In this document: positions 19,224 to 29,340 of the stretch, in pieces | Position numbering within the stretch: the stretch's first letter is position 1 | Layout of the letters: each line of letters starts with the position of its first letter | From: Xylanibacter caecicola | GTDB lineage: Bacteria; Bacteroidota; Bacteroidia; Bacteroidales; Bacteroidaceae | Direction: 5' to 3' | NCBI RefSeq assembly: GCF_013166515.1 | Contig: NZ_JABKKJ010000008.1 | Coordinates: 41,296-105,295 of the forward strand | Length of the DNA: 64,000 nucleotides | Notes under the pieces: generated by a model | The model's database searches: none | What the model was told of the DNA's origin: nothing | The model's input: only the letters and a program-made list of their open reading frames with translations | Position numbers and translations under genes: made by a program

Positions 19224-22200
19224 ATGTCTGGTAATTTAAAAACTTTTCGGATTGCGTTAGCAGTTCTCTTTACATTCATAGTAGGGAGCCTGTCGGCGCA
19301 GACGGTTAAAGGAAATGTAAAGGACAGCAGTGGCGAGCCGGTGATAGGTGCCACCGTCCAGGAGAAAGGAACAAAGAATGCCGTGGCAACAGACCTCGAC
19401 GGAAACTTCTCCATCAGTCTTACCTCGGGCAAGCAGCTTCAGATTTCGTACATCGGTATGAAGACAAAGTCTGTTAACGTTGCCGGAAAGACAAGTATAA
19501 ACGTAACGTTGGAAGACGAGGCTACCGGTCTTAACGACGTTGTGGTAATCGGTTACGGCTCGGTGAAGAAAAAAGACATCACCGGTTCTGTCGCCACAGT
19601 TGACAACAAAGCCCTTGTTGCCGTGCCCGTTGCTTCGGCTTCCGAGGCTCTTACCGGTAAGATGGCGGGTGTGCAGGTAACCACGACCGAAGGTTCTCCC
19701 GACGCAGAAGTTAAGATACGCGTGCGTGGCGGCGGTTCTATCACACAGAGTAATGACCCGCTTTATATCGTTGACGGATTCCCCGTTGAGACAATCAGCG
19801 ACATCCCTGCTTCAGACATTGAGGATATTACCGTATTGAAAGACGCTTCTTCTACTGCAATTTATGGTAGCCGCGGTGCAAACGGCGTTATCCTTGTTAC
19901 CACAAAGAGCGGCAAGAGCGGTAAGGTCAATGTTAGCTATAATGCATATTATAGTGTAAAGAAGATAGCAAAGACCATGGATGTGCTTACTCCGTACGAC
20001 TATGCAAAGTGGCAGTATGAACTTGCTTTGCTGAAGAACAACGGAGACCTGACGAAGATGGAGTCATACACCGACTTCTTCGGAAACTACAATGACATGG
20101 ATTTGTATAACAATATCGCTGCTAACGACTGGCAGGACATTGTCTATGGAAGAACAGGACATACATTCAACCAGAACCTGAACATCACGGGCGGTTCGGA
20201 AACTATCAAATACGCTTTCAGCTATGCCCACATGAACGACAAGGCAATACAGCTGGGTTCTAACTTCAAGCGCGACAACTTCAGCCTGAAACTGAATACC
20301 AAGCCTTCAAAGCGTACAACCCTCGATTTTCAGGCACGCTATTCGGAGACGGACATACGCGGCGGCGGTGCAAACGATGCCACAGGTGTGTACGATTCTG
20401 ACAAGCGTCTGAAATATGCCGTTATATATACGCCCATACCTCTCAAAAACCTTAATGCCGAGGCTGGTTCTGACGACGACGATCTTGGTAACCTTTACAA
20501 TCCTGTTACGGTGCAGAGCGACAACGACCGCAAGAAGGAGCGCAAGACGTTGAACATTGCAGGTTCATTCGGTTGGGAAGTATATAAGAATTTGAAACTG
20601 AAGACCGAATTCGGTTATGACGACTATAATCAGGAAGACCTGCGCTACTGGGGTACAACGACATACTATGTGAAGAATGTGCCGCAGGGTGACAACCAGA
20701 ACAAGCCGGCAATAAGGATGACAACTACATCGCGTCACCGCTTCCGCAACACTAACACGGCAAGCTATGACTTCAAGGCTATCTTCGGCAAGACAAGCAA
20801 GCATCACCTGAATGCAATGCTCGGTCATGAGTATGTGATAACAAAGCAGAACGACGATGCCGACGAGGCACACGGTTTCCCCGTGGACTTCGATGCTGAG
20901 ACGGCTTGGAAACTCTCGGCACAGGGCAAGGCATACTCCATAGACAAATTCTATAAGGCTGACGACAAGCTGCTCTCTTTCTTCGGACGTGTAAACTACG
21001 ACTTCGACAGCAAGTATCTGTTCACTGCAACATTCCGTGCCGATGCCTCCTCTAAGTTCAGCGATGACAACCGTTGGGGTTATTTCCCCTCAATGGCTTT
21101 GGCATGGCGTATCAGTTCTGAAAACTTCATGAAGAGCACAAAGAGCTGGCTCGATGACTTAAAACTGCGCTTCAGCTACGGTACGGCAGGTAACAACAAC
21201 ATCCCGACCGGTCAGCTGGCACAGGAATATCTGTCAAAGACTACGGCATGGATAAACGGTTTTACTTCCTATTGGGCACCGTCCAAGACAATGGCTAATC
21301 CGGATCTTAAGTGGGAAACGACCGTAACACGCAACGTAGGTCTCGACTTCACTTTGTTTGGCGGCAAGTTCAGCGGTAGCCTTGAGGCTTATCTCAATAC
21401 GACAAAAGACCTTCTTATCGAATTCCCTGTTGGCGGAACAGGATATGACACGCAGTACAGAAACATGGGTGAGACGGAGAACAAGGGTCTTGAACTGTCT
21501 TTCACATGGCATGCGATAGACAAGAAGAACTGGGGCATAGACATAAACGGAAACATCGGCTTCAACAAGAGCAAGATTAAAGACCTCGGTGCAATGAAAG
21601 ACTTCGGTATGAACACGGCATGGGCTTCAACAGAAATCGGTCAGGACTACTGGATTGCCGTTGGCGGTCAGGTAGGAGAAATCCGCGGTTATCAGAATGC
21701 CGGACGCTATGAAGTAAGCGATTTCGAAGGTTATGACGCAGCCACAAACACATGGAAGCTGAAAGAAGGCGTTGCCGATGCTTCGGCAATAATCGGTGCC
21801 GTACGCCCCGGATCCCTGAAACTTGTGGACCAGCCTGATGCTGAAGGTAACAGAAACGGTGTCATCGGCGATGAGGACAACGTTATAATAGGTAATGTAA
21901 ATCCTGACTTCACCGGAGGTTTCGGCATAAACGCACATGCTTACGGATTTGACCTGAGCGCAAACTTCAACTTCAGCGTAGGCAACCAGGTTTACAATGC
22001 CAACAAGATAGAGTATACATCAACGTCAAAATATCAGTATCGCAACATGATAGACATCATGGCAGACGGCAACCGCTGGACAAACCTCAATCCGGACGGA
22101 ACGCTCTGCAATGACCCTGTCGCTCTTGCCGAGCTTAACAAGAACACAACGATGTGGAGCCCGTACATGAGCAAAATGGTGCTGACAGACTGGGCTGTAG

Positions 22201-22451
22201 AAGATGCGTCGTTCCTGCGCCTCAACACGCTCACACTCGGATATACACTGCCGAAGAGCGTGACAAACAAGATGCGCATAGGCAGCCTGCGTTTCTATGC
22301 CACATGCTACAATGTATTCACGATAACAGGTTATAGCGGCTTTGACCCTGAGTCAGACTGTATCAGGAAGAATGCCCTTACGCCATGTGTGGACTACTCG
22401 GGATATCCCCGCAGCCGCCAGTATGTTTTCGGACTTAACTTGAACTTCTAA
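19224..22451 (+). CDS. SusC-like TonB-dependent outer-membrane transporter, trio 2
   Basis: A 1075-residue SusC homologue with a signal peptide (to SLSAQ), carboxypeptidase-D-like domain, plug domain (DASSTAIYGSRGANGVI) and barrel ending YVFGLNLNF. The N-terminal ~110 residues are very similar to the other two SusC proteins but carry more differences than they do from each other (for example FRIALAVLFTFIVGS in the signal peptide). The transporter part is clearly diverged, so a different ligand is likely. It is the first gene of the plus-strand operon; susD starts 20 bases after its stop. Confidence 0.95.
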   Translation: MSGNLKTFRIALAVLFTFIVGSLSAQTVKGNVKDSSGEPVIGATVQEKGTKNAVATDLDGNFSISLTSGKQLQISYIGMKTKSVNVAGKTSINVTLEDEATGLNDVVVIGYGSVKKKDITGSVATVDNKALVAVPVASASEALTGKMAGVQVTTTEGSPDAEVKIRVRGGGSITQSNDPLYIVDGFPVETISDIPASDIEDITVLKDASSTAIYGSRGANGVILVTTKSGKSGKVNVSYNAYYSVKKIAKTMDVLTPYDYAKWQYELALLKNNGDLTKMESYTDFFGNYNDMDLYNNIAANDWQDIVYGRTGHTFNQNLNITGGSETIKYAFSYAHMNDKAIQLGSNFKRDNFSLKLNTKPSKRTTLDFQARYSETDIRGGGANDATGVYDSDKRLKYAVIYTPIPLKNLNAEAGSDDDDLGNLYNPVTVQSDNDRKKERKTLNIAGSFGWEVYKNLKLKTEFGYDDYNQEDLRYWGTTTYYVKNVPQGDNQNKPAIRMTTTSRHRFRNTNTASYDFKAIFGKTSKHHLNAMLGHEYVITKQNDDADEAHGFPVDFDAETAWKLSAQGKAYSIDKFYKADDKLLSFFGRVNYDFDSKYLFTATFRADASSKFSDDNRWGYFPSMALAWRISSENFMKSTKSWLDDLKLRFSYGTAGNNNIPTGQLAQEYLSKTTAWINGFTSYWAPSKTMANPDLKWETTVTRNVGLDFTLFGGKFSGSLEAYLNTTKDLLIEFPVGGTGYDTQYRNMGETENKGLELSFTWHAIDKKNWGIDINGNIGFNKSKIKDLGAMKDFGMNTAWASTEIGQDYWIAVGGQVGEIRGYQNAGRYEVSDFEGYDAATNTWKLKEGVADASAIIGAVRPGSLKLVDQPDAEGNRNGVIGDEDNVIIGNVNPDFTGGFGINAHAYGFDLSANFNFSVGNQVYNANKIEYTSTSKYQYRNMIDIMADGNRWTNLNPDGTLCNDPVALAELNKNTTMWSPYMSKMVLTDWAVEDASFLRLNTLTLGYTLPKSVTNKMRIGSLRFYATCYNVFTITGYSGFDPESDCIRKNALTPCVDYSGYPRSRQYVFGLNLNF

Positions 22452-22470
22452 TAAAAAGGAAATATTTATC

Positions 22471-24354
22471 ATGAACAAATATATAAAATTATCGATATTA
22501 TCGGTTGCACTTGTAGGAGTGACAACAGCCTGCGACATGGACTCTCCGTCTATCTCGTCACTGGACGAGTCGTCGGTGTTCTCCGTATACTCGCTCGCAG
22601 AGGCAGAAGTAATGTCAATTCACCAGTCGTTTGGCGAGACAAACTCTTACCGCGGACGCTTCCTGCCGTATTACGGACTTAACAGCGACGTGGAAACAGG
22701 CGGACGGTCCACGCCTTCGCTTGCCTCAAAGACAGACGACAAGCAAAGCCTGTGGAACTATTCAACACTGCCAAACAACGGTCAGATGAATACCGACAAC
22801 AATGCATACGCCAAGTTCTATGAGGGAATAGAGCGTGCAAACCTTGCCATAAAGGGTCTGCGCCAGTATGGCAACACGGCATCCAACCCCAATATGGCAC
22901 AGCTTCTCGGTGAGGCACTCACGTTGCGTGCAGTGATATACACCGATCTTACAAAGGCATGGGGCGACGTTCCGGCACGTTTTAAACCGAACAACAGCGA
23001 GAACATGTATAAGCCGCGTACAAACCGCGACGTGATTTACAAGCAGCTCCTTGCCGACCTGAAAGAGGCAGAGGACTATTGTTACTGGCCCAACGAAAAC
23101 TCTATCACATCTTCCACAGAACGCGTGAGCAAGAGCTTTGTAAAAGGTCTGCGTGCACGTATCGCCCTCTATGCAGGCGGATACGGACTGCGCGGCGACG
23201 GCTTCCGTAAGAGCAATGACCCTGAGCTGGAGACCAGCAAAATGTATCAGATTGTAAAGGAAGAGTGTATAGACATCATCAACAGCCGCCGCAATACTCT
23301 CGGAGAATTTGCCGACAACTTCAAGAAACTTTCGCAGGACAATGTTACGGCAGGCGGCGAAAGCCTTTGGGAGATACCGTTCTCTGACAGCCGCGGACGT
23401 GTGCTCTATACATGGGGTGTATACCACCAGGCAAAAGACCAGTATACACAGCAGGCACAGGGCGGTACAAACTCACCGATGCCTTACCTGTTCTACGACT
23501 ATGACGTGAACGATGTACGCCGCGACATAACATGTGTACCTTACAAGTGGAGCAAGGAGCTTGTTGCCGGCAAGTCGTATCAGGAACTCAGCTCTATAGA
23601 TAAGTGGTGCTTCGGAAAACTGCGCTATGAGTGGATGAAGCGCATCGTAACTTCAACGAACGACGACGGTATCAACTGGCAGTATATGCGTCTTGCCGAT
23701 GTTTATCTCATGGCAGCAGAGGCAGTAAACCAGCTTGACGGTCCGGATGCTGCATGGCAGTATATGGAACCGGTGCTCAGCCGTGCGTTGCCCGCAGCCA
23801 AGGTTGCCGAACTGAAGGCAAAGTACACTGCAAGCAAAGAAGCCTTCCATAACGGAATAGTTGATCAGCGTGCACTGGAATTTGCAGGTGAGGCACTGCG
23901 TAAGGCAGACCTCGTGCGCTGGGGCATCATCGATGAGAAGATGGCTGAGTGTAAGGAGAAACTGACACGTCTGGCAAACCGTCAGGGTGAGTATGCAGAC
24001 CTGCCTGTAAAGGTTTATACAAAGATATACAGTGAGGGCGATGCAGCACTGATAAACCAATATAATATGTATATGGGTGACTCGCCCAATCCCAACGGAG
24101 AGTCTATCATTATCTACGGTCTGAACCACGGCGATGACACAGAAGCTATAAGCACCGAACTGAAAGATGCCGGCTTTGCATCGAAAGACTGGTTTGAGGG
24201 CAAGGACGGTCTGAAACTTAAAGAGGACTATATCAACGGTATTTATGTTAACACCCCGAGCCTCAACTGTCTGTGGCCTATCTGGCAGACATTCGTAAAC
24301 AGCAGTAACGGACTGATAAACAATGACGGAAACTACGGTCAGCTTTCAGACTAA
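22471..24354 (+). CDS. SusD-like nutrient-binding lipoprotein, trio 2
   Basis: A 627-residue outer-membrane lipoprotein, partner of the upstream SusC. The lipobox ends at Cys21 (GVTTAC), followed by acidic DMDSPS. SusD hallmarks include LGEALTLRAVIYTDLTKAWGDVPARF, the KGLRARIALYAGGYGLRG block, MRLADVYLMAAEAVNQLDG and VDQRALEFAGEALRKADLVRWG. It would bind the oligosaccharide and cap the SusC barrel. The next gene begins 26 bases downstream, indicating one operon. Confidence 0.94.
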   Translation: MNKYIKLSILSVALVGVTTACDMDSPSISSLDESSVFSVYSLAEAEVMSIHQSFGETNSYRGRFLPYYGLNSDVETGGRSTPSLASKTDDKQSLWNYSTLPNNGQMNTDNNAYAKFYEGIERANLAIKGLRQYGNTASNPNMAQLLGEALTLRAVIYTDLTKAWGDVPARFKPNNSENMYKPRTNRDVIYKQLLADLKEAEDYCYWPNENSITSSTERVSKSFVKGLRARIALYAGGYGLRGDGFRKSNDPELETSKMYQIVKEECIDIINSRRNTLGEFADNFKKLSQDNVTAGGESLWEIPFSDSRGRVLYTWGVYHQAKDQYTQQAQGGTNSPMPYLFYDYDVNDVRRDITCVPYKWSKELVAGKSYQELSSIDKWCFGKLRYEWMKRIVTSTNDDGINWQYMRLADVYLMAAEAVNQLDGPDAAWQYMEPVLSRALPAAKVAELKAKYTASKEAFHNGIVDQRALEFAGEALRKADLVRWGIIDEKMAECKEKLTRLANRQGEYADLPVKVYTKIYSEGDAALINQYNMYMGDSPNPNGESIIIYGLNHGDDTEAISTELKDAGFASKDWFEGKDGLKLKEDYINGIYVNTPSLNCLWPIWQTFVNSSNGLINNDGNYGQLSD

Positions 24355-24379
24355 TTAATCAACAAACAAAAAAGTAACT

Positions 24380-25963
24380 ATGAACAAGAAAATAATATTC
24401 GCATGTATGTTGGGGCTTGGCACTCTTGCCCTGACATCGTGCAGCGACCCGATGGATGAGATTGCAAACATTGTCTACGGACGTGTGTTCTCACCTGTTG
24501 ACCTTGATGCAAAGAACGTTACGCAGAACAGTGCCAACCTGCAATGGATGGCATCCGAGGGTGCTTCGAAATATGTGGTGGAGGTTTTTGCCGATGACAA
24601 CAGCATGGCGTTTGAAGGCACACCCGCACAGACGTATGAGACAACGGAGAACAGTTGCAGCGTGACAGGACTGATTTATGACACAGACTATTCTGTAAGG
24701 GTTATGGCTGTAGACGGTGAAGATGAGAGCCGTAACTCAAAATGGAGCACGGTTTCATTCCGCACAGCCGCGCAGCAGATACTCATTACTCCAAAAGAGA
24801 CAGATATTGCAGACAGAAGCGTAACGATGTCATGGCCTGCGGGCGAGGAGGTTACACGTCTTGTTGCCCTTGACGAGAGCGAAGCCGAGGTTGCGTCAAA
24901 AGACCTTACAGCCGAGGAAATTGAGGCAGGACGCGCCAAAATCGAGGGACTGTCGCCCGAGACAAAGTATACAATAAAGCTGTATAACGGCAACAAGGAG
25001 CGTGGAAGCAAGAGCATTACCACCATTATAGACCTTGACGGCGCTACGACTGTTTCTCCGGATGACAATATCCAGTCCGTAATAGAGAATGCAACAGACG
25101 GACAAGTGTTTGCTCTTTATGGAGGCACTTATACCGTGGACGGAGGCGAGAACGCAACAGCCGGTTCGCTGAAAGTTTCTAAGAACATAACGATAAAGGG
25201 TATCTATCCCACAAATGTTCCTACGATAAACGGACGCATAGAGTTGCAGGACGGAGCTACACTGACAATCAATCAGGTTAATTTCGACGGAACAGGCACA
25301 AGTGGCGACCAGTTTATCAACGTAAAGGGTACATCGATAGGAAAGGTCTCTGTAAATAATGCGGAGATAAAGAATTATACGAAGGGCGTGATATATGTTA
25401 ATGTCGCAGCTGCAATCCCCGAGGTTACTTTCAACAACTGTCTGATACATGATATAATATGCGAGGGCGGTGACATGTTCGACTGCCGCAAGGGTCGCAT
25501 GGACGTGTTCAATCTTACAAACAGCACAATATATGCAAGTTGTGCGGCACGTGACTTTATCCGTATAGACGATGCATCGGGCGCGCTTGGCGGAAGTCCT
25601 GTTGTAAATGTGAACCAATGTACGATTGATGCCGCTTCAAATACAAGCGGTAAACGACTGCTGTATGTCCGCTATGTCGGATCATCTATAAACTGGACGA
25701 ACAACATCGTTTCTAATACAGCGGCTACATGGAGTAACCAAAGCAAGACTGCTGTTCCTACTTTCAGAAACAACAATTATCATAATTGTGCAAAGTTGCA
25801 GGTTCTTGACGGTTCGGATGCAGGTAAGACAAATCTGTTTACAGACACTGCATCTCCTGCATCAATCGATCCGCAGTATAAGAACGCTGCCGCAGGCGAT
25901 TTCACTTATGGTAACGAAGATATCGTTAAGGGCGGATATGGCGACAAACGCTGGAATCCTTAA
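24380..25963 (+). CDS. Surface lipoprotein with Fn3-like and beta-helix domains (DUF4957/DUF5123 type), trio 2
   Basis: A 527-residue lipoprotein with lipobox LALTSC (Cys21) followed by SDPMDE. Two Fn3-like domains come first (residues ~35-215, with TYETTENSCSVTGLIYDTDYSVRVMAVDG as a clear strand pattern). A right-handed beta-helix follows, opened by VSPDDNIQSVIENATDGQVFALYGGTYTV, a phrase typical of pectate-lyase-like folds. It ends in GDKRWNP, the DUF5123-type end. No pectate lyase catalytic arginine pattern was identified, so a glycan-binding role is more likely than catalysis. It closes the second trio and is followed by a strong terminator. Confidence 0.87.
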   Translation: MNKKIIFACMLGLGTLALTSCSDPMDEIANIVYGRVFSPVDLDAKNVTQNSANLQWMASEGASKYVVEVFADDNSMAFEGTPAQTYETTENSCSVTGLIYDTDYSVRVMAVDGEDESRNSKWSTVSFRTAAQQILITPKETDIADRSVTMSWPAGEEVTRLVALDESEAEVASKDLTAEEIEAGRAKIEGLSPETKYTIKLYNGNKERGSKSITTIIDLDGATTVSPDDNIQSVIENATDGQVFALYGGTYTVDGGENATAGSLKVSKNITIKGIYPTNVPTINGRIELQDGATLTINQVNFDGTGTSGDQFINVKGTSIGKVSVNNAEIKNYTKGVIYVNVAAAIPEVTFNNCLIHDIICEGGDMFDCRKGRMDVFNLTNSTIYASCAARDFIRIDDASGALGGSPVVNVNQCTIDAASNTSGKRLLYVRYVGSSINWTNNIVSNTAATWSNQSKTAVPTFRNNNYHNCAKLQVLDGSDAGKTNLFTDTASPASIDPQYKNAAAGDFTYGNEDIVKGGYGDKRWNP

Positions 25964-25984
25964 GGAATAATTATTCTAAAACTC

Positions 25985-26022
25985 AATGCGGATGGCACTC
26001 TTGTGCCATCCGCATTTTTTAT
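25985..26022 (+). terminator. Terminator between trios 2 and 3
   Basis: AATGCGGATGGCAC and GTGCCATCCGCATT form a perfect 14 bp stem with a 4 base loop, followed by a T-run. The next susC begins 62 bases later without a recognisable promoter, so this may be an attenuating terminator inside a six-gene operon. Confidence 0.92.
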
Positions 26023-26083
26023 ATAACCAATACCCGACAGCATGGCATAAAAGTGTTACTAATCAATTAAATTAATAACATTT

Positions 26084-29000
26084 ATGTCTGGTAATTTAAA
26101 AACTTTACGAGTTGCGCTCGTATGCCTCTTCGCCCTGATGGGCATGAGCCTGTCGGCGCAGACTGTTAAGGGAAACGTGAAGGACAGCAGTGGCGAGCCT
26201 GTAATAGGCGCCACGGTCCAGGAGAAGGGAACGAAGAACATCGTGGCTACAGACCTCGACGGAAACTTCTCCATCGGTCTTACCTCGGGCAAGCAGCTTC
26301 AGATCTCATACATCGGTATGAAGACGAAGACTGTAAACGTTGCAGGAAAGACAAGTGTGAACGTGACGATGGAAGACGAGGCCACAGGCCTTAACGACGT
26401 CGTTGTAATCGGTTATGGTACCGTAAGGAAGAAAGACCTTACCGGGTCGGTGGCTTCGGTATCGGCAAAAGAACTTGCTAACATTCCGGTTTCTACAGCG
26501 GCAGAAGCCATGCAGGGTAAACTGGCAGGTGTGAACGTTATGTCTACTGAAGGTTCTCCCGATGCAGAGGTTACCATTCGTGTACGTGGTGGCGGTTCTA
26601 TATCACAGGACAACTCTCCGCTGTTCATCGTTGACGGTTTTCCTGTATCAAGCATCAGCGACATCGCTCCGAGCGACATTGAGACAATCGACGTGCTTAA
26701 AGATGCTTCGTCTACGGCAATCTATGGTGCGCGTGGTGCAAACGGTGTTATCATCATTACTACAAAGGGAGGTAAGGAAGGTAAGGTGAATGTCAACTTC
26801 AACGCTTCGTTGGGTGTACGCAAGATTTCTAACGAGATAGAAGTGCTCGATCCTTATAACTTTGCCCTTTATCAGTATGAAATGGGCAACACAGGATATG
26901 GAGATTATGACGACCTTGAAATATGGAAATCTGTAAAAGGCAACGACTGGCAGGACAAGCTTTTCGGTCGCACAGGTATTCAGCAGATATACAACTTGTC
27001 TGTAAGCGGTGGTACAAAGGAGACAAAGTTCAATGTAAGCTACTCGCGTACTGATGACAAGAGCATCATGTTGGCTTCTGACTTTACGAAAGACAACATC
27101 AATGCAAAACTTAACACGCAAATCAACAAGTGGTTGTCACTCGACTTCAATGCACGTATGAGCTATCAGGTTGTAAACGGTCTTAGCTCGGGTGCGGACA
27201 TTACAGACAACAACGTGTCAAACTCTTTGGTAAACAAGACTATAACATTCCGCCCGGTTGATCCGCTGACGGAAGATGTGGAAGAGGATGAAGACAAGAC
27301 ATCTTCTTCCGAGGGCAGCCCTTACGACCGTATGTTGGACACTTACAAGCAGCAGCGCCGTTTCCGTCAGAACTACAATGCCGGAATCAACTGGAAGCCT
27401 TTCAAGCATCTCACATTGCGCAGCGAGTTCGGATATTCATGGTATAACGCCAAGTCTTCAAACGCTTACGGCTGCGTAGCATCAAAGAACTCTCCGCTTG
27501 GATATTCAGGAAGACCGCAGTCTGAGATAGACCGCGACGAATCGCGTAACTGGCGTAATGCTAACACCATTACATACGATAACAAGAACATATTTACAAA
27601 AGACGACCGTCTGAATGTACTTGTCGGTCAGGAATGGTCAAGTTCGCAGACAGATGTTTACAGAACTTACTCAGTAAACTTCCCCACATCAATGACTCTC
27701 CCGGAAGTGTTGGCAAATCAGGGTGCAGGTTTGGCTTTGAACAACTACAGCAACTTCGGACGTAAAGACAATATGGTATCGTTTTTCGGACGTATCAACT
27801 ATACATACGCAGACAAATATCTCTTTACTGCAACATTGCGTGCTGACGGAAGTTCAAAGTTCGCAAAGGGCAACCGTTGGGGCTACTTCCCATCAGCAGC
27901 TATCGCATGGCGCATCAGCGAAGAGGGATTCATGAAAGATATCAACTGGCTGTCTAACCTTAAAGCACGTTTGAGCTTCGGTACTGCCGGTAACAACCGT
28001 ATCAAGAGCGGTTTGGTGGAAACAACATACGACCTTACCGATGCTAAAGCAAAGGCTCCTTACTTTAACGAGCTAGTTGCCGTTATGCTTTATCATAACA
28101 CATTGGCAAACCCCGACTTGAAGTGGGAAACAACAATCACACGTAACTTCGGTATCGACTACGGCTTCTTGGGCGGACGTATCAACGGTACGTTGGATTT
28201 CTATTGGAACACAACCAAAGACCTGTTGATGCAGACACAGATACCTACGATATCAGGTTATCAGTATCAGTATCAGAATTTCGGACAGACTTCAAACAAG
28301 GGTGTCGAGCTTACTGTAAACGCGTCTATCGTGGAGAAGAAGAACTTTACCCTTAATTTCACCGGTAACATTTCATACAACCGCAACAAGATTGACAAAC
28401 TGAATACCGACACCGAATTCCAGAACTTCAAGTGGGCAGGTTCAACATTCGATGACAACGAGAATTTCCGTATTGTAGAAGGCGGACGTATCGGCGAAGT
28501 ATGGGGATACAAGACAAAGGGCTTCTATACCGCATACGATGCAAATACAAACCCTGACGGTGATTTGATATGGAACGGCAAGGCATGGACACTGCGCGAA
28601 GGTGTGCTGGACGAAGGTACAAAGGTTATTGGCGGACAGCTGAAGCCGGGTGCACTGAAGATTGAAGTTGATGAAAACGGAAAGGCTTTGAAGCAGCGTC
28701 TTGGCAATACCATAGCACCATGGCAGGGAGGTTTCGGTCTCAACGCCACATTCCATGGCTTTGACGCGTCTGTATTCTGCAACTTTTCTTTGGGTAACAA
28801 GCGCATAAACGGTGCGAAGATGATTTCAAGTTTCTACGGACAGTCTCGTAAGGGTTATAACATCAACGGTGACTTCACAAACAGATATACAGGTTTTGAT
28901 ATCGAAACAGGACTTAACCTCTATAACCCGTCGAATGCCGATGTTGTGGCTGCATACGGAAGTCCTGAAGCTGCCATTGCACGTCTTAACGAAATAAACA

Positions 29001-29317
29001 GCAATGCCTCTATTTATAACCCGGTTGTTGTAAACAAGATGTCTCTTATCAGTGACTATGTTGAAAGCGCTTCATTCCTGCGCGTGCAGAACGTGACTCT
29101 GGGTTATACTCTTCCGAAGTCTGTTGTCAACAAGCTGTTTCTCAGCAATGTCCGTTTCTACTTCACAGGTTACAACCTGCTGACCATCACCGGATATTCA
29201 GGATCAGACCCCGAGGCAGACACACAGAGCAAGAAGAACCCGATGTGTCCGGGTATCGATATTGCCACATATCCAAAGAGCCGTCTGTATGTATTCGGCG
29301 TGAACGTTTCATTCTAA
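26084..29317 (+). CDS. SusC-like TonB-dependent outer-membrane transporter, trio 3
   Basis: A 1077-residue SusC homologue. The signal peptide and carboxypeptidase-D-like domain (first ~110 codons) and 25 bases of 5' UTR match the susC on the minus strand at 17342 with two mismatches in ~325 bp. From VVVIGYGTVRKK onward it diverges. The plug has DASSTAIYGARGANGVI, and the barrel ends LYVFGVNVSF. The start codon follows a terminator by 62 bases. It is the first gene of the third trio. The patchwork identity implies recent gene conversion or duplication of the 5' end only. Confidence 0.95.
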   Translation: MSGNLKTLRVALVCLFALMGMSLSAQTVKGNVKDSSGEPVIGATVQEKGTKNIVATDLDGNFSIGLTSGKQLQISYIGMKTKTVNVAGKTSVNVTMEDEATGLNDVVVIGYGTVRKKDLTGSVASVSAKELANIPVSTAAEAMQGKLAGVNVMSTEGSPDAEVTIRVRGGGSISQDNSPLFIVDGFPVSSISDIAPSDIETIDVLKDASSTAIYGARGANGVIIITTKGGKEGKVNVNFNASLGVRKISNEIEVLDPYNFALYQYEMGNTGYGDYDDLEIWKSVKGNDWQDKLFGRTGIQQIYNLSVSGGTKETKFNVSYSRTDDKSIMLASDFTKDNINAKLNTQINKWLSLDFNARMSYQVVNGLSSGADITDNNVSNSLVNKTITFRPVDPLTEDVEEDEDKTSSSEGSPYDRMLDTYKQQRRFRQNYNAGINWKPFKHLTLRSEFGYSWYNAKSSNAYGCVASKNSPLGYSGRPQSEIDRDESRNWRNANTITYDNKNIFTKDDRLNVLVGQEWSSSQTDVYRTYSVNFPTSMTLPEVLANQGAGLALNNYSNFGRKDNMVSFFGRINYTYADKYLFTATLRADGSSKFAKGNRWGYFPSAAIAWRISEEGFMKDINWLSNLKARLSFGTAGNNRIKSGLVETTYDLTDAKAKAPYFNELVAVMLYHNTLANPDLKWETTITRNFGIDYGFLGGRINGTLDFYWNTTKDLLMQTQIPTISGYQYQYQNFGQTSNKGVELTVNASIVEKKNFTLNFTGNISYNRNKIDKLNTDTEFQNFKWAGSTFDDNENFRIVEGGRIGEVWGYKTKGFYTAYDANTNPDGDLIWNGKAWTLREGVLDEGTKVIGGQLKPGALKIEVDENGKALKQRLGNTIAPWQGGFGLNATFHGFDASVFCNFSLGNKRINGAKMISSFYGQSRKGYNINGDFTNRYTGFDIETGLNLYNPSNADVVAAYGSPEAAIARLNEINSNASIYNPVVVNKMSLISDYVESASFLRVQNVTLGYTLPKSVVNKLFLSNVRFYFTGYNLLTITGYSGSDPEADTQSKKNPMCPGIDIATYPKSRLYVFGVNVSF

Positions 29318-29340
29318 TCATATCATAAAGAAATATCATT

